64,000 nt of DNA from Siphonodentalium dalli (Eukaryota; Mollusca; Scaphopoda; Gadilida; Siphonodentaliidae): contig CP136069.1 in the NCBI GenBank assembly GCA_032622095.1, forward strand, positions 107,598,278 through 107,662,277, read 5' to 3'. Of this stretch, positions 39,807-53,086 are shown one piece after another. Below the pieces are notes generated by a model. That model saw only the letters and a program-made list of their open reading frames with translations, was not told where the DNA came from and made no database searches. Positions within the stretch are counted from its first letter, which is position 1. Every line of letters begins with the position of its first letter. The translations under genes and the position numbers were made by a program.

Positions 39807-42800
39807 TTGAGGAATATTTTAAGTTATCTCATATATATTTTGAAGACCTCTGTCTGTTTGTATGTATGTTTGTCTGTCATTTATACAAATCTACGATTCT
39901 CGACCGATCGGGACGAAACTTGGTACGTGTGTGTAGTTTGGCCAGGCGGTGGACGTTGTCGTATTGGCGAGCCTGTGCGGCGCACGTGCAGCGCATGCGC
40001 AGACGAGATCTCGGAAACGGGTGGAGCTATCGACTTGAAATTTGCTATGTGAATGTATCTTGCCCCGGATACGAATTTTATCTGGTCGACGAGCCCGTGC
40101 GACGCCAGCTTCGCGCATGCGCAGACCAGATATCGGAAACGGGTGGAGCTATCGACTTGAAATTTGCTATGTGAATGTATCTTGCCCCGGATACGAATTT
40201 TATCGGGTCGCCGAGCCCGTGCGACGCCAGCTTCGCACATGCGCAGACCAGATCTCGGAAACGGGTGGAGCTATCGACTTGAAATTTGGTATGTGAATGT
40301 ATCTTGCCCCGGATACGAATTTTATCGGGTCCCGAGCCCGTGCGACGCAAGCTTCGCGCATGCGCAGACAAGATCTCGGAAACGGGTGGAGCTATCGACT
40401 TGAAATTTGCTATGTGAATGTATCTTGCCCCGGATACGAATTTTATCTGGTCGACGAGCCCGTGCGACGCCAGCTTCGCGCATGCGCAGACCAGATCTCG
40501 GAAACGGTTGGAGCTATCGACTTGAAATTTGCTATGTGAATGTATCTTGCCCCGGATACAAATTTTATCGGGTCGCCGAGCCCGTGCGACGCCAGCTTCG
40601 CGCATGCGCAGACCAGATCTCGGAAACGGGTGGAGCTATCGACTTGAAATTTGGTATGTGAATGTATCTTGCCCCGGATACGAATTTTAATCGGGTCCCG
40701 AGCCCGTGCGACGCAAGCTTCGCGCATGCGCAGACCAGATCTCGGAAACGGTTGGAGCTATCGACTTGAAATTTGCTATGTGAATGTATCTTGCTCCGGA
40801 TACAAATTTTATCGGGTCGCCGAGCCCGTGCGACGCCAGCTTCGCGCATGCGCAGACCAGATCTCGGAAACGGGTGGAGCTATCGACTTGAAATTTGGTA
40901 TGTGAATGTATCTTGCCACGGATACGAATTTTAATCGGGTCCCAAGCCCGTGCGACGCAAGCTTCGCGCATGCGCAGACAAGATCTCGGAAACGGGTAGA
41001 GCTATCGACTTGAAATTTGGTATGTGAATGTATCTTGCCCCGGATACAAATTTTATCACGTCTCCGAGCCCGTGCGACGCCAGCTTCGCGCATGCACAGA
41101 CGAGATCTCGGAAACGGGTGGAGCTATCGACTTGAAATTTGGTTGGTAAACATTTACGAGTCTGTCTGTTGTCAAATCCATTTGTAATATTTTACTGCTA
41201 TATTTTCAACTGGAAAATCATTTCGTCCGAATCTTATTTAGATGAACGACATACAAAAGTCCATCTGTGATCTGAATCATCTTAAAAGTGTTCTAAAAAC
41301 TTTTTCCAGAGCTATTGGGCGCTATTGTGTCGAAAATAGCTTGTTTTGAAGAAGGCGGTCATTTTCGATTTTGAGGAATATTTTAAGTTATCTCATATAT
41401 ATTTTGAAGACCTCTGTCTGTTTGTATGTATGTTTGTCTGTCATTTATACAAATCTACGATTCTCGACCGATCGGGACGAAACTTGGTACGTGTGTGTAG
41501 TTTGGCCAGGCGGTGGACGTTGTCGTATTGGCGAGCCCGTGCGGCGCCCGTGCAGCGCATGCGCAGACGAGATCTCGGAAACGGGTGGAGCTATCGACTT
41601 GAAATTTGCTATGTGAATGTATCTTGCCCCGAATACGAATTTTATTGGGTCGCCGAGCCCGTGCAACGCCAGCTTCGCGCATGCGCAGACCAGATCTTGG
41701 AAACGGGTGGAGCTATCGACTTGAAATTTGCTATGTGAATGTATCTTGCCCCGAATACGAATTTTATCTGGTCGACGAGCCCGTGCGACGCCAGCTTCGC
41801 GCATGCGCAGACCAGATCTTGGAAACGGGTGGAGCTATCGACTTGAAATTTGCTATGTGAATGTATCTTGCCCCGAATACGAATTTTATTGGGTCGCCGA
41901 GCCCGTGCAACGCCAGCTTCGTGCATGCGCAGACGAGATCTCGGAAACGGGTGGAGCTATCGACTTGAAATTTGCTATGTGAATGTATCTTGCCCCGGAT
42001 ACGAATTTTATCTGGTCGACGAGCCCGTGCGACGCCAGCTTCACGCATGCGCAGACCAGATCTCGGAAACTGTTGGAGCTATCGACTTGAAATTTGCTAT
42101 GTGAATGTATCTTGCCCCGGATACAAATTTTATCGGGTCGCCGAGCCCGTGCGACGCCAGCTTCGCGCATGCGCAGACCAGATCTCGGAAACGGGTGGAG
42201 CTATCGACTTGAAATTTGGTATGTGAATGTATCTTGCCCCGGATACGAATTTTAATCGGGTCCCGAGCCCGTGCGACGCAAGCTTCGCGCATGCGCAGAC
42301 CAGATCTCGGAAACGGTTGGAGCTATCGACTTGAAATTTGCTATGTGAATGTATCTTGCTCCGGATACAAATTTTATCGGGTCGCCGAGCCCGTGCGACG
42401 CCAGCTTCGCGCATGCGCAGACCAGATCTCGGAAACGGGTGGAGCTATCGACTTGAAATTTGGTATGTGAATGTATCTTGCCACGGATACGAATTTTAAT
42501 CGGGTCCCAAGCCCGTGCGACGCAAGCTTCGCGCATGCGCAGACAAGATCTCGGAAACGGGTAGAGCTATCGACTTGAAATTTGGTATGTGAATGTATCT
42601 TGCCCCGGATACAAATTTTATCACGTCTCCGAGCCCGTGCGACGCCAGCTTCGCGCATGCACAGACGAGATCTCGGAAACGGGTGGAGCTATCGACTTGA
42701 AATTTGGTTGGTAAACATTTACGAGTCTGTCTGTTGTCAAATCCATTTGTAATATTTTACTGCTATATTTTCAACTGGAAAATCATTTCGTCCGAATCTT

Positions 42801-45800
42801 ATTTAGATGAACGACATACAAAAGTCCATCTGTGATCTGAATCATCTTAAAAGTGTTCTAAAAACTTTTTCCAGAGCTATTGGGCGCTATTGTGTCGAAA
42901 ATAGCTTGTTTTGAAGAAGGCGGTCATTTTCGATTTTGAGGAATATTTTAAGTTATCTCATATATATTTTGAAGACCTCTGTCTGTTTGTATGTATGTTT
43001 GTCTGTCATTTATACAAATCTACGATTCTCGACCGATCGGGACGAAACTTGGTACGTGTGTGTAGTTTGGCCAGGCGGTGGACGTTGTCGTATTGGCGAG
43101 CCCGTGCGGCGCCCGTGCAGCGCATGCGCAGACGAGATCTCGGAAACGGGTGGAGCTATCGACTTGAAATTTGCTATGTGAATGTATCTTGCCCCGAATA
43201 CGAATTTTATTGGGTCGCCGAGCCCGTGCAACGCCAGCTTCGCGCATGCGCAGACGAGATCTCGGAAACGGGTGGAGCTATCGACTTGAAATTTGCTATG
43301 TGAATGTATCTTGCCCCGAATACGAATTTTATCTGGTCGACGAGCCCGTGCGACGCCAGCTTCGCGCATGCGCAGACCAGATCTTGGAAACGGGTGGAGC
43401 TATCGACTTGAAATTTGCTATGTGAATGTATCTTGCCCCGAATACGAATTTTATTGGGTCGCCGAGCCCGTGCAACGCCAGCTTCGTGCATGCGCAGACG
43501 AGATCTCGGAAACGGGTGGAGCTATCGACTTGAAATTTGCTATGTGAATGTATCTTGCCCCGGATACGAATTTTATCTGGTCGACGAGCCCGTGCGACGC
43601 CAGCTTCACGCATGCGCAGACCAGATCTCGGAAACTGTTGGAGCTATCGACTTGAAATTTGCTATGTGAATGTATCTTGCCCCGGATACGAATTTTATCG
43701 GGTCGCCGAGCCCGTGCGACGCCAGCTTCACGCAAGCGCAGATGAGATCTCGGAAACGGGTGGAGCTATCGACTTGAAATTTGCTATGTGAATGTATCTT
43801 GCCCCGGATACAAATTTTATCTGGTCGACGAGCCCGTGCGACGCCAGCTTCGCGCATGCGCAGACCAGATCTCGGAAACGGTTGGAGCTATCGACTTGAA
43901 ATTTGCTATGTGAATGTATCTTGCCCCGGATACACATTTTATCGGGTCGCCGAGCCCGTGCAACGCCAGCTTCGCGCATGCGCAAACCAGATCTCGGAAA
44001 CGGGTGGAGCTATCGACTTGAAATTTGGTATGTGAATGTATCTTGCCCCGGATACAAATTTTATAGGGTCCCGAGCCCGTGCGACGCCAGCTTCGCGCAT
44101 GCGCAGACAAGATCTCGGAAACGGGTAGAGCTATCGACTTGAAATTCGGTATGTGAATGTATCTTGCCCCGGATACAAATTTTATCAGGTCTCCGAGCAC
44201 GTGCGACGCCAGCTTCACGCATGCACAGACGAGATCTCGGAAACGGGTAGAGCTATCGACTTGAAATTTGGTATGTGAATGTATCTTGCCCCGGATACAA
44301 ATTTTATCAGGTCTCCGAGCCCGTGCAACGCCAGCTTCGCGCATGCACAGACGAGATCTCGGAAACGGGTGGAGCTATCGACTTGAAATTTGGTTGGTAA
44401 ACATTTACGAGTCTGTCTGTTGTCAAATCCATTTGTAATATTTTACTGCTATATTTTCAACTGGAAAATCATTTTGTCCGAATCTTATTTAGATGAACGA
44501 CATACAAAAGTCCATCTGTGATCTGAATCATCTTAAAAGTGTTCTAAAAACTTTTTCCAGAGCTATTGGGCGCTATTGTGTCGAAAATAGCTTGTTTTGA
44601 AGAAGGCGGCCATTTTCGATTTTGAGGAATATTTTAAGTTATCTCATATATATTTTGAAGACCTCTGTCTGTTTGTATGTATGTTTGTCTGTCATTTATA
44701 CAAATCTACGATTCTCGACCGATCGGGACGAAACTTGGTACGTGTGTGTAGTTTGGCCAGGCGGTGGACGTTGTCGTATTGGCGAGCCTGTGCGGCGCAC
44801 GTGCAGCGCATGCGCAGACGAGATCTCGGAAACGGGTGGAGCTATCGACTTGAAATTTGCTATGTGAATGTATCTTGCCCCGGATACGAATTTTATCTGG
44901 TCGACGAGCCCGTGCGACGCCAGCTTCGCGCATGCGCAGACCAGATATCGGAAACGGGTGGAGCTATCGACTTGAAATTTGCTATGTGAATGTATCTTGC
45001 CCCGGATACGAATTTTATCGGGTCGCCGAGCCCGTGCGACGCCAGCTTCGCACATGCGCAGACCAGATCTCGGAAACGGGTGGAGCTATCGACTTGAAAT
45101 TTGGTATGTGAATGTATCTTGCCCCGGATACGAATTTTATCGGGTCCCGAGCCCGTGCGACGCAAGCTTCGCGCATGCGCAGACAAGATCTCGGAAACGG
45201 GTGGAGCTATCGACTTGAAATTTGCTATGTGAATGTATCTTGCCCCGGATACGAATTTTATCTGGTCGACGAGCCCGTGCGACGCCAGCTTCGCGCATGC
45301 GCAGACCAGATCTCGGAAACGGTTGGAGCTATCGACTTGAAATTTGCTATGTGAATGTATCTTGCCCCGGATACAAATTTTATCGGGTCGCCGAGCCCGT
45401 GCGACGCCAGCTTCGCGCATGCGCAGACCAGATCTCGGAAACGGGTGGAGCTATCGACTTGAAATTTGGTATGTGAATGTATCTTGCCCCGGATACGAAT
45501 TTTAATCGGGTCCCGAGCCCGTGCGACGCAAGCTTCGCGCATGCGCAGACCAGATCTCGGAAACGGTTGGAGCTATCGACTTGAAATTTGCTATGTGAAT
45601 GTATCTTGCTCCGGATACAAATTTTATCGGGTCGCCGAGCCCGTGCGACGCCAGCTTCGCGCATGCGCAGACCAGATCTCGGAAACGGGTGGAGCTATCG
45701 ACTTGAAATTTGGTATGTGAATGTATCTTGCCACGGATACGAATTTTAATCGGGTCCCAAGCCCGTGCGACGCAAGCTTCGCGCATGCGCAGACAAGATC

Positions 45801-48800
45801 TCGGAAACGGGTAGAGCTATCGACTTGAAATTTGGTATGTGAATGTATCTTGCCCCGGATACAAATTTTATCACGTCTCCGAGCCCGTGCGACGCCAGCT
45901 TCGCGCATGCACAGACGAGATCTCGGAAACGGGTGGAGCTATCGACTTGAAATTTGGTTGGTAAACATTTACGAGTCTGTCTGTTGTCAAATCCATTTGT
46001 AATATTTTACTGCTATATTTTCAACTGGAAAATCATTTCGTCCGAATCTTATTTAGATGAACGACATACAAAAGTCCATCTGTGATCTGAATCATCTTAA
46101 AAGTGTTCTAAAAACTTTTTCCAGAGCTATTGGGCGCTATTGTGTCGAAAATAGCTTGTTTTGAAGAAGGCGGTCATTTTCGATTTTGAGGAATATTTTA
46201 AGTTATCTCATATATATTTTGAAGACCTCTGTCTGTTTGTATGTATGTTTGTCTGTCATTTATACAAATCTACGATTCTCGACCGATCGGGACGAAACTT
46301 GGTACGTGTGTGTAGTTTGGCCAGGCGGTGGACGTTGTCGTATTGGCGAGCCCGTGCGGCGCCCGTGCAGCGCATGCGCAGACGAGATCTCGGAAACGGG
46401 TGGAGCTATCGACTTGAAATTTGCTATGTGAATGTATCTTGCCCCGAATACGAATTTTATTGGGTCGCCGAGCCCGTGCAACGCCAGCTTCGCGCATGCG
46501 CAGACCAGATCTTGGAAACGGGTGGAGCTATCGACTTGAAATTTGCTATGTGAATGTATCTTGCCCCGAATACAAATTTTATCTGGTCGACGAGCCCGTG
46601 CGACGCCAGCTTCGCGCATGCGCAGACCAGATCTTGGAAACGGGTGGAGCTATCGACTTGAAATTTGCTATGTGAATGTATCTTGCCCCGAATACGAATT
46701 TTATTGGGTCGCCGAGCCCGTGCAACGCCAGCTTCGTGCATGCGCAGACGAGATCTCGGAAACGGGTGGAGCTATCGACTTGAAATTTGCTATGTGAATG
46801 TATCTTGCCCCGGATACGAATTTTATCTGGTCGACGAGCCCGTGCGACGCCAGCTTCACGCATGCGCAGACCAGATCTCGGAAACTGTTGGAGCTATCGA
46901 CTTGAAATTTGCTATGTGAATGTATCTTGCCCCGGATACAAATTTTATCGGGTCGCCGAGCCCGTGCGACGCCAGCTTCGCGCATGCGCAGACCAGATCT
47001 CGGAAACGGGTGGAGCTATCGACTTGAAATTTGGTATGTGAATGTATCTTGCCCCGGATACGAATTTTAATCGGGTCCCGAGCCCGTGCGACGCAAGCTT
47101 CGCGCATGCGCAGACCAGATCTCGGAAACGGTTGGAGCTATCGACTTGAAATTTGCTATGTGAATGTATCTTGCTCCGGATACAAATTTTATCGGGTCGC
47201 CGAGCCCGTGCGACGCCAGCTTCGCGCATGCGCAGACCAGATCTCGGAAACGGGTGGAGCTATCGACTTGAAATTTGGTATGTGAATGTATCTTGCCACG
47301 GATACGAATTTTAATCGGGTCCCAAGCCCGTGCGACGCAAGCTTCGCGCATGCGCAGACAAGATCTCGGAAACGGGTAGAGCTATCGACTTGAAATTTGG
47401 TATGTGAATGTATCTTGCCCCGGATACAAATTTTATCACGTCTCCGAGCCCGTGCGACGCCAGCTTCGCGCATGCACAGACGAGATCTCGGAAACGGGTG
47501 GAGCTATCGACTTGAAATTTGGTTGGTAAACATTTACGAGTCTGTCTGTTGTCAAATCCATTTGTAATATTTTACTGCTATATTTTCAACTGGAAAATCA
47601 TTTCGTCCGAATCTTATTTAGATGAACGACATACAAAAGTCCATCTGTGATCTGAATCATCTTAAAAGTGTTCTAAAAACTTTTTCCAGAGCTATTGGGC
47701 GCTATTGTGTCGAAAATAGCTTGTTTTGAAGAAGGCGGTCATTTTCGATTTTGAGGAATATTTTAAGTTATCTCATATATATTTTGAAGACCTCTGTCTG
47801 TTTGTATGTATGTTTGTCTGTCATTTATACAAATCTACGATTCTCGACCGATCGGGACGAAACTTGGTACGTGTGTGTAGTTTGGCCAGGCGGTGGACGT
47901 TGTCGTATTGGCGAGCCCGTGCGGCGCCCGTGCAGCGCATGCGCAGACGAGATCTCGGAAACGGGTGGAGCTATCGACTTGAAATTTGCTATGTGAATGT
48001 ATCTTGCCCCGAATACGAATTTTATTGGGTCGCCGAGCCCGTGCAACGCCAGCTTCGCGCATGCGCAGACCAGATCTTGGAAACGGGTGGAGCTATCGAC
48101 TTGAAATTTGCTATGTGAATGTATCTTGCCCCGAATACGAATTTTATCTGGTCGACGAGCCCGTGCGACGCCAGCTTCGCGCATGCGCAGACCAGATCTT
48201 GGAAACGGGTGGAGCTATCGACTTGAAATTTGCTATGTGAATGTATCTTGCCCCGAATACGAATTTTATTGGGTCGCCGAGCCCGTGCAACGCCAGCTTC
48301 GTGCATGCGCAGACGAGATCTCGGAAACGGGTGGAGCTATCGACTTGAAATTTGCTATGTGAATGTATCTTGCCCCGGATACGAATTTTATCTGGTCGAC
48401 GAGCCCGTGCGACGCCAGCTTCACGCATGCGCAGACCAGATCTCGGAAACTGTTGGAGCTATCGACTTGAAATTTGCTATGTGAATGTATCTTGCCCCGG
48501 ATACGAATTTTATCGGGTCGCCGAGCCCGTGCGACGCCAGCTTCACGCAAGCGCAGATGAGATCTCGGAAACGGGTGGAGCTATCGACTTGAAATTTGCT
48601 ATGTGAATGTATCTTGCCCCGGATACAAATTTTATCTGGTCGACGAGCCCGTGCGACGCCAGCTTCGCGCATGCGCAGACCAGATCTCGGAAACGGTTGG
48701 AGCTATCGACTTGAAATTTGCTATGTGAATGTATCTTGCCCCGGATACAAATTTTATCGGGTCGCCGAGCCCGTGCAACGCCAGCTTCGCGCATGCGCAA

Positions 48801-49436
48801 ACCAGATCTCGGAAACGGGTGGAGCTATCGACTTGAAATTTGGTATGTGAATGTATCTTGCCCCGGATACAAATTTTATAGGGTCCCGAGCCCGTGCGAC
48901 GCCAGCTTCGCGCATGCGCAGACAAGATCTCGGAAACGGGTAGAGCTATCGACTTGAAATTCGGTATGTGAATGTATCTTGCCCCGGATACAAATTTTAT
49001 CAGGTCTCCGAGCACGTGCGACGCCAGCTTCACGCATGCACAGACGAGATCTCGGAAACGGGTAGAGCTATCGACTTGAAATTTGGTATGTGAATGTATC
49101 TTGCCCCGGATACGAATTTTATCAGGTCTCCGAGCCCGTGCAACGCCAGCTTCGCGCATGCACAGACGAGATCTCGGAAACGGGTGGAGCTATCGACTTG
49201 AAATTTGGTTGGTAAACATTTACGAGTCTGTCTGTTGTCAAATCCATTTGTAATATTTTACTGCTATATTTTCAACTGGAAAATCATTTCGTCCGAATCT
49301 TATTTAGATGAACGACATACAAAAGTCCATCTGTGATCTGAATCATCTTAAAAGTGTTCTAAAAACTTTTTCCAGAGCTATTGGGCGCTATTGTGTCGAA
49401 AATAGCTTGTTTTGAAGAAGGCGGCCATTTTCGATT
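39807..49436 (+). repeat. Two tandem 4815-bp super-repeats
   Basis: Unit starts repeat at 4815 bp: 39807/44622/49437, 41371/46186 and 42936/47751. Each block contains units of 1564, 1565 and 1686 bp with spacer types C, T, T (GGCGGCCATT or GGCGGTCATT). The same 4815 spacing links 28979 to 33794 and 30544 to 35359, so two different higher-order schemes occur in one array. Confidence 0.85.
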
Positions 49437-51608
49437 TTGAGGAATATTTTAAGTTATCTCATATATATTTTGAAGACCTCTGTCTGTTTGTATGTATGTT
49501 TGTCTGTCATTTATACAAATCTACGATTCTCGACCGATCGGGACGAAACTTGGTACGTGTGTGTAGTTTGGCCAGGCGGTGGACGTTGTCGTATTGGCGA
49601 GCCTGTGCGGCGCACGTGCAGCGCATGCGCAGACGAGATCTCGGAAACGGGTGGAGCTATCGACTTGAAATTTGCTATGTGAATGTATCTTGCCCCGGAT
49701 ACGAATTTTATCTGGTCTCCGAGCCCGTGCGACGCCAGCTTCGCGCATGCGCAGACCAGATCTCGGAAACGGGTGGAGCTATCGACTTGAAATTTGGTAT
49801 GTGAATGTATCTTGCCCCGGATACAAATTTTAATCGGGTCCCGAGCCCGTGCGACGCAAGCTTCGCGCATGCGCAGACAAGATCTCGGAAACGGGTAGAG
49901 CTATCGACTTGAAATTTGCTATGTGAATGTATCTTGCCCCGGATACGAATTTTATCAGGTCTCCGAGCCCGTGCGACGCCAGCTTCGCGCATGCACAGAC
50001 GAGATCTCGGAAACGGGTGGAGCTATCGACTTGAAATTTGGTTGGTAAACATTTACGAGTCTGTCTGTTCTCAAATCCATTTGTAATATTTTACTGCTAT
50101 ATTTTCAACTGGAAAATCATTTCGTCCGAATCTTATTTAGATGAACGACATACAAAAGTCCATCTGTGATCTGAATCATCTTAAAAGTGTTCTAAAAACT
50201 TTTTCCAGAGCTATTGGGCGCTATTGTGTCGAAAATAGCTTGTTTTGAAGAAGGCGGCCATTTTCGATCTTGAGGAATATTTTAAGTTATCTCATATATA
50301 TTTTGAAGGCCTCTGTCTGTTTGTATGTATGTTTGTCTGTCATTTATACAAATCTACGATTCTCGACCGATCGGGACGAAACTTGGTACGTGTGTGTAGT
50401 TTGGCCAGGCGGTGGACGTTGTCGTATTGGCGAGCCCGTGCGGCGCCCGTGCAGCGCATGCGCAGACGAGATCTCGGAAACGGGTGGAGCTATCGACTTG
50501 AAATTTGCTATGTGAATGTATCTTGCCCCGAATACGAATTTTATTGGGTCGCCGAGCCCGTGCAACGCCAGCTTCGCGCATGCGCAGACGAGATCTCGGA
50601 AACGGGTGGAGCTATCGACTTGAAATTTGCTATGTGAATGGATCTTGCCCCGGATACGAATTTTATCTGGTCGACGAGCCCGTGCGACGCCAGCTTCGCG
50701 CATGCGCAGACCAGATCTCGGAAACGGTTGGAGCTATCGACTTGAAATTTGCTATGTGAATGTATCTTGCCCCGGATACAAATTTTATCGGGTCGCCGAG
50801 CCCGTGCAACGCCAGCTTCGCGCATGCGCAAACCAGATCTCGGAAACGGGTGGAGCTATCGACTTGAAATTTGGTATGTGAATGTATGTTGCCCCGGATA
50901 CGAATTTTATCGGGTCCCGAGCCCGTGCGACGTCAGCTTCGCGCATGCGCAGACCAGATCTCGGAAACGGGTGGAGCTATCGACTTGAAATTTGGTATGT
51001 GAATGTATCTTGCCCCGGATACGAATTTTATCAGGTCTCCGAGCCCGTGCGACGTCAGCTTCGCGCATGCGCAGACCAGATCTCGGAAACGGGTGGAGCT
51101 ATCGACTTGAAATTTGGTATGTGAATGTATCTTGCCCGGATACGAATTTTAATCGGGTCCCGAGCCCGTGCGACGCAAGCTTCGCGCATGCGCAGACAAG
51201 ATCTCGGAAACGGGTAGAGCTATCGACTTGAAATTTGCTATGTGAATGTATCTTGCCCCGGATACGAATTTTATCAGGTCTCCGAGCCCGTGCGACGCCA
51301 GCTTCGCGCATGCACAGACGAGATCTCGGAAACGGGTGGAGCTATCGACTTGAAATTTGGTTGGTAAACATTTACGAGTCTGTCTGTTGTCAAATCCATT
51401 TGTAATATTTTACTGCTATATTTTCAACTGGAAAATCATTTCGTCCGAATCTTATTTAGATGAACGACATACAAAAGTCCATCTGTGATCTGAATCATCT
51501 TAAAAGTGTTCTAAAAACTTTTTCCAGAGCTATTGGGCGCTATTGTGTCGAAAATAGCTTGTTTTGAAGAAGGCGGCCATTTTCGATCTTGAGGAATATT
51601 TTAAGTTA

Positions 51609-51863
51609 TCTCATATATATTTTGAAGACCTCTGTCTGTTTGTATGTATGTTTGTCTGTCATTTATACAAATCTACGATTCTCGACCGATCGGGACGAAA
51701 CTTGGTACGTGTGTGTAGTTTGGCCAGGCGGTGGACGTTGTCGTATTGGCGAGCCCGTGCGGCGCCCGTGCAGCGCATGCGCAGACGAGATCTCGGAAAC
51801 GGGTGGAGCTATCGACTTGAAATTTGCTATGTGAATGTATCTTGCCCCGAATACGAATTTTAT
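51609..51863 (+). repeat. Last, truncated satellite unit
   Basis: One head plus little more than one monomer, broken at GAATACGAATTTTAT and followed by unrelated AT-rich sequence. The last two units share GATCTTGAGG where all others have GATTTTGAGG, marking a separate edge lineage. Confidence 0.85.
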
Positions 51864-53086
51864 TTAATGATGGTTATTTTACCATAAAATATAGCTGTTA
51901 TTAGGCATACAATTGTAAATTTAAACAGTATACTGTCAATGAGATTGTTACATAACAATATATGACTAATTGTCAACGACAAACTCACTTTATAAGATTT
52001 AACCAAAGATTTATTGAATCTTTACAACCAAGTCACATTTTCGTGATTTTTGGGGTGAGGGGTAACATAAAAAATTTCTGAAACGTTGTTACATATTAAC
52101 CACAGAATATGTATTCATTGTTTTCAGTATATATGTCCAAAACATTTAAGACCAAACATTTTGAACAATCGCAAATATCCTATGTGTAAATGACCATTTA
52201 TTGGACCAAAATATTTGAAATGACGAGGATTTTCTTACCAAATTGCATATTTTAGTCGAAAAAGTTGTAAATTTCAACTTTGGTCATTGTGTGTGTAATT
52301 GCAATTACAGTATTTAGAAATGTGATCGAATAGTGTCCTTTATATATTCTCATCCATGTTCTATCGGATGTTTATCACAAAAACAAAATTTCATGATTTT
52401 TGGGGTGAGGGGTAACATAATCCAAAATGTCTAAAATATGGTTACGAATTTGTCCTAGATGTTGTATATATTGTTTGCAGTATACATTTCTGAAATTTTT
52501 AAGATCTTAACCTTTGATCTGCACTGAAACAGTTTTGAGAAATTGTCTGTTTATTATTCCGAAATAATTGAAACGAGAATGATTTTGTGACAAAATTTCA
52601 TGCTTTTGGTCCAAAAAGTGATAATTTTCAAATTTGGTCAGCCTGGATTGCTAATATCTTCAAAATATGACAATGCAGGATGGAATGACGCCTTTATTGT
52701 GCATATGCCTTAAATTGTATACCAGTTGGAACGTCATGGTGAAATAATGATTGAATTTGGCCGCCATCTTGGATTTATACTGGAAACAAGGGTTAATATT
52801 GATCAGAAACCTGTTTCTAGTTCACTTTCTGAAAGAGCATACCTAACTTGACATAATATAAAAAAATGGCACTTTTGGCCAGTCCGTTCCAATATGACAA
52901 AATTTTGTCCCTAAGTCACTACACTATTGGATGCCATAGTACTCTTACAACATCATTGTTATAGTATGTATGACACTTATGTCAGGGCTTAGGGGGGTAG
53001 TTAGTGTGGATATAGGCATAATGCTTCTCAGAAATCCCGGTTACAAACCAACACTCACAATTTTGTCTTTTGCATCAGATACCAAC
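51864..53086. other. Unassigned AT-rich sequence with a divergent 350-bp duplication
   Basis: GATTTTTGGGGTGAGGGGTA occurs at 52044 and 52394. The sequence around each (about 52010-52359 and 52360-52710) can be aligned with gaps, so this is an old tandem duplication. GGCCGCCATCTTGGATTT near 52760 is the reverse complement of a family A block. No gene was seen. Confidence 0.6.

Larger units (their letters stand above)
10258..51863 (+). repeat. 41.6-kb hierarchical satellite derived from a Helitron-like element
   Basis: There are 29 heads with terminus TCTCATATATATT. They start at 10258, 10973, 12538, 13980, 15422, 16864, 18428, 19870, 21312, 22754, 24318, 25760, 27313, 28999, 30564, 32375, 33814, 35379, 37065, 38141, 39827, 41391, 42956, 44642, 46206, 47771, 49457, 50290 and 51609. 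Each unit is a ~175-bp head, a run of 122-bp monomers and a ~257-bp spacer that leads into the next head. Unit lengths step by 122 bp: 715, 833, 1076, 1319, 1442, 1564, 1686 and 1811, meaning 3, 4, 6, 8, 9, 10, 11 and 12 monomers (about 260 monomers in all, derived from spacing). The array is richer in GC and CpG than its surroundings. It ends abruptly inside a monomer at about 51863. The 122-bp unit is not a multiple of three and no frame persists, so it is non-coding. Confidence 0.95.

Noticed and set aside
10258..51863. CRISPR array
   Set aside because: There are no short repeats separated by unique spacers; the 122-bp units are contiguous and similar throughout, and the context is animal nuclear DNA.
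10258..51863. rDNA intergenic spacer
   Set aside because: Repeated units with spacers recall rDNA spacers, but no rRNA sequence occurs and the head has Helitron-like ends.
10258..51863. Complete CENP-B box
   Set aside because: Only the right half (A and CGGG) fits; TTCG is absent in all monomers I read.
10316..51887. Over 150 open frames of 75-175 codons in the satellite, including a recurrent 130-codon and a 119-codon frame
   Set aside because: The monomer is 122 bp (not a multiple of 3), the frames exist on both strands at once, many start at TTG/GTG, and each simply retells the repeat. No domain or splice structure is present.
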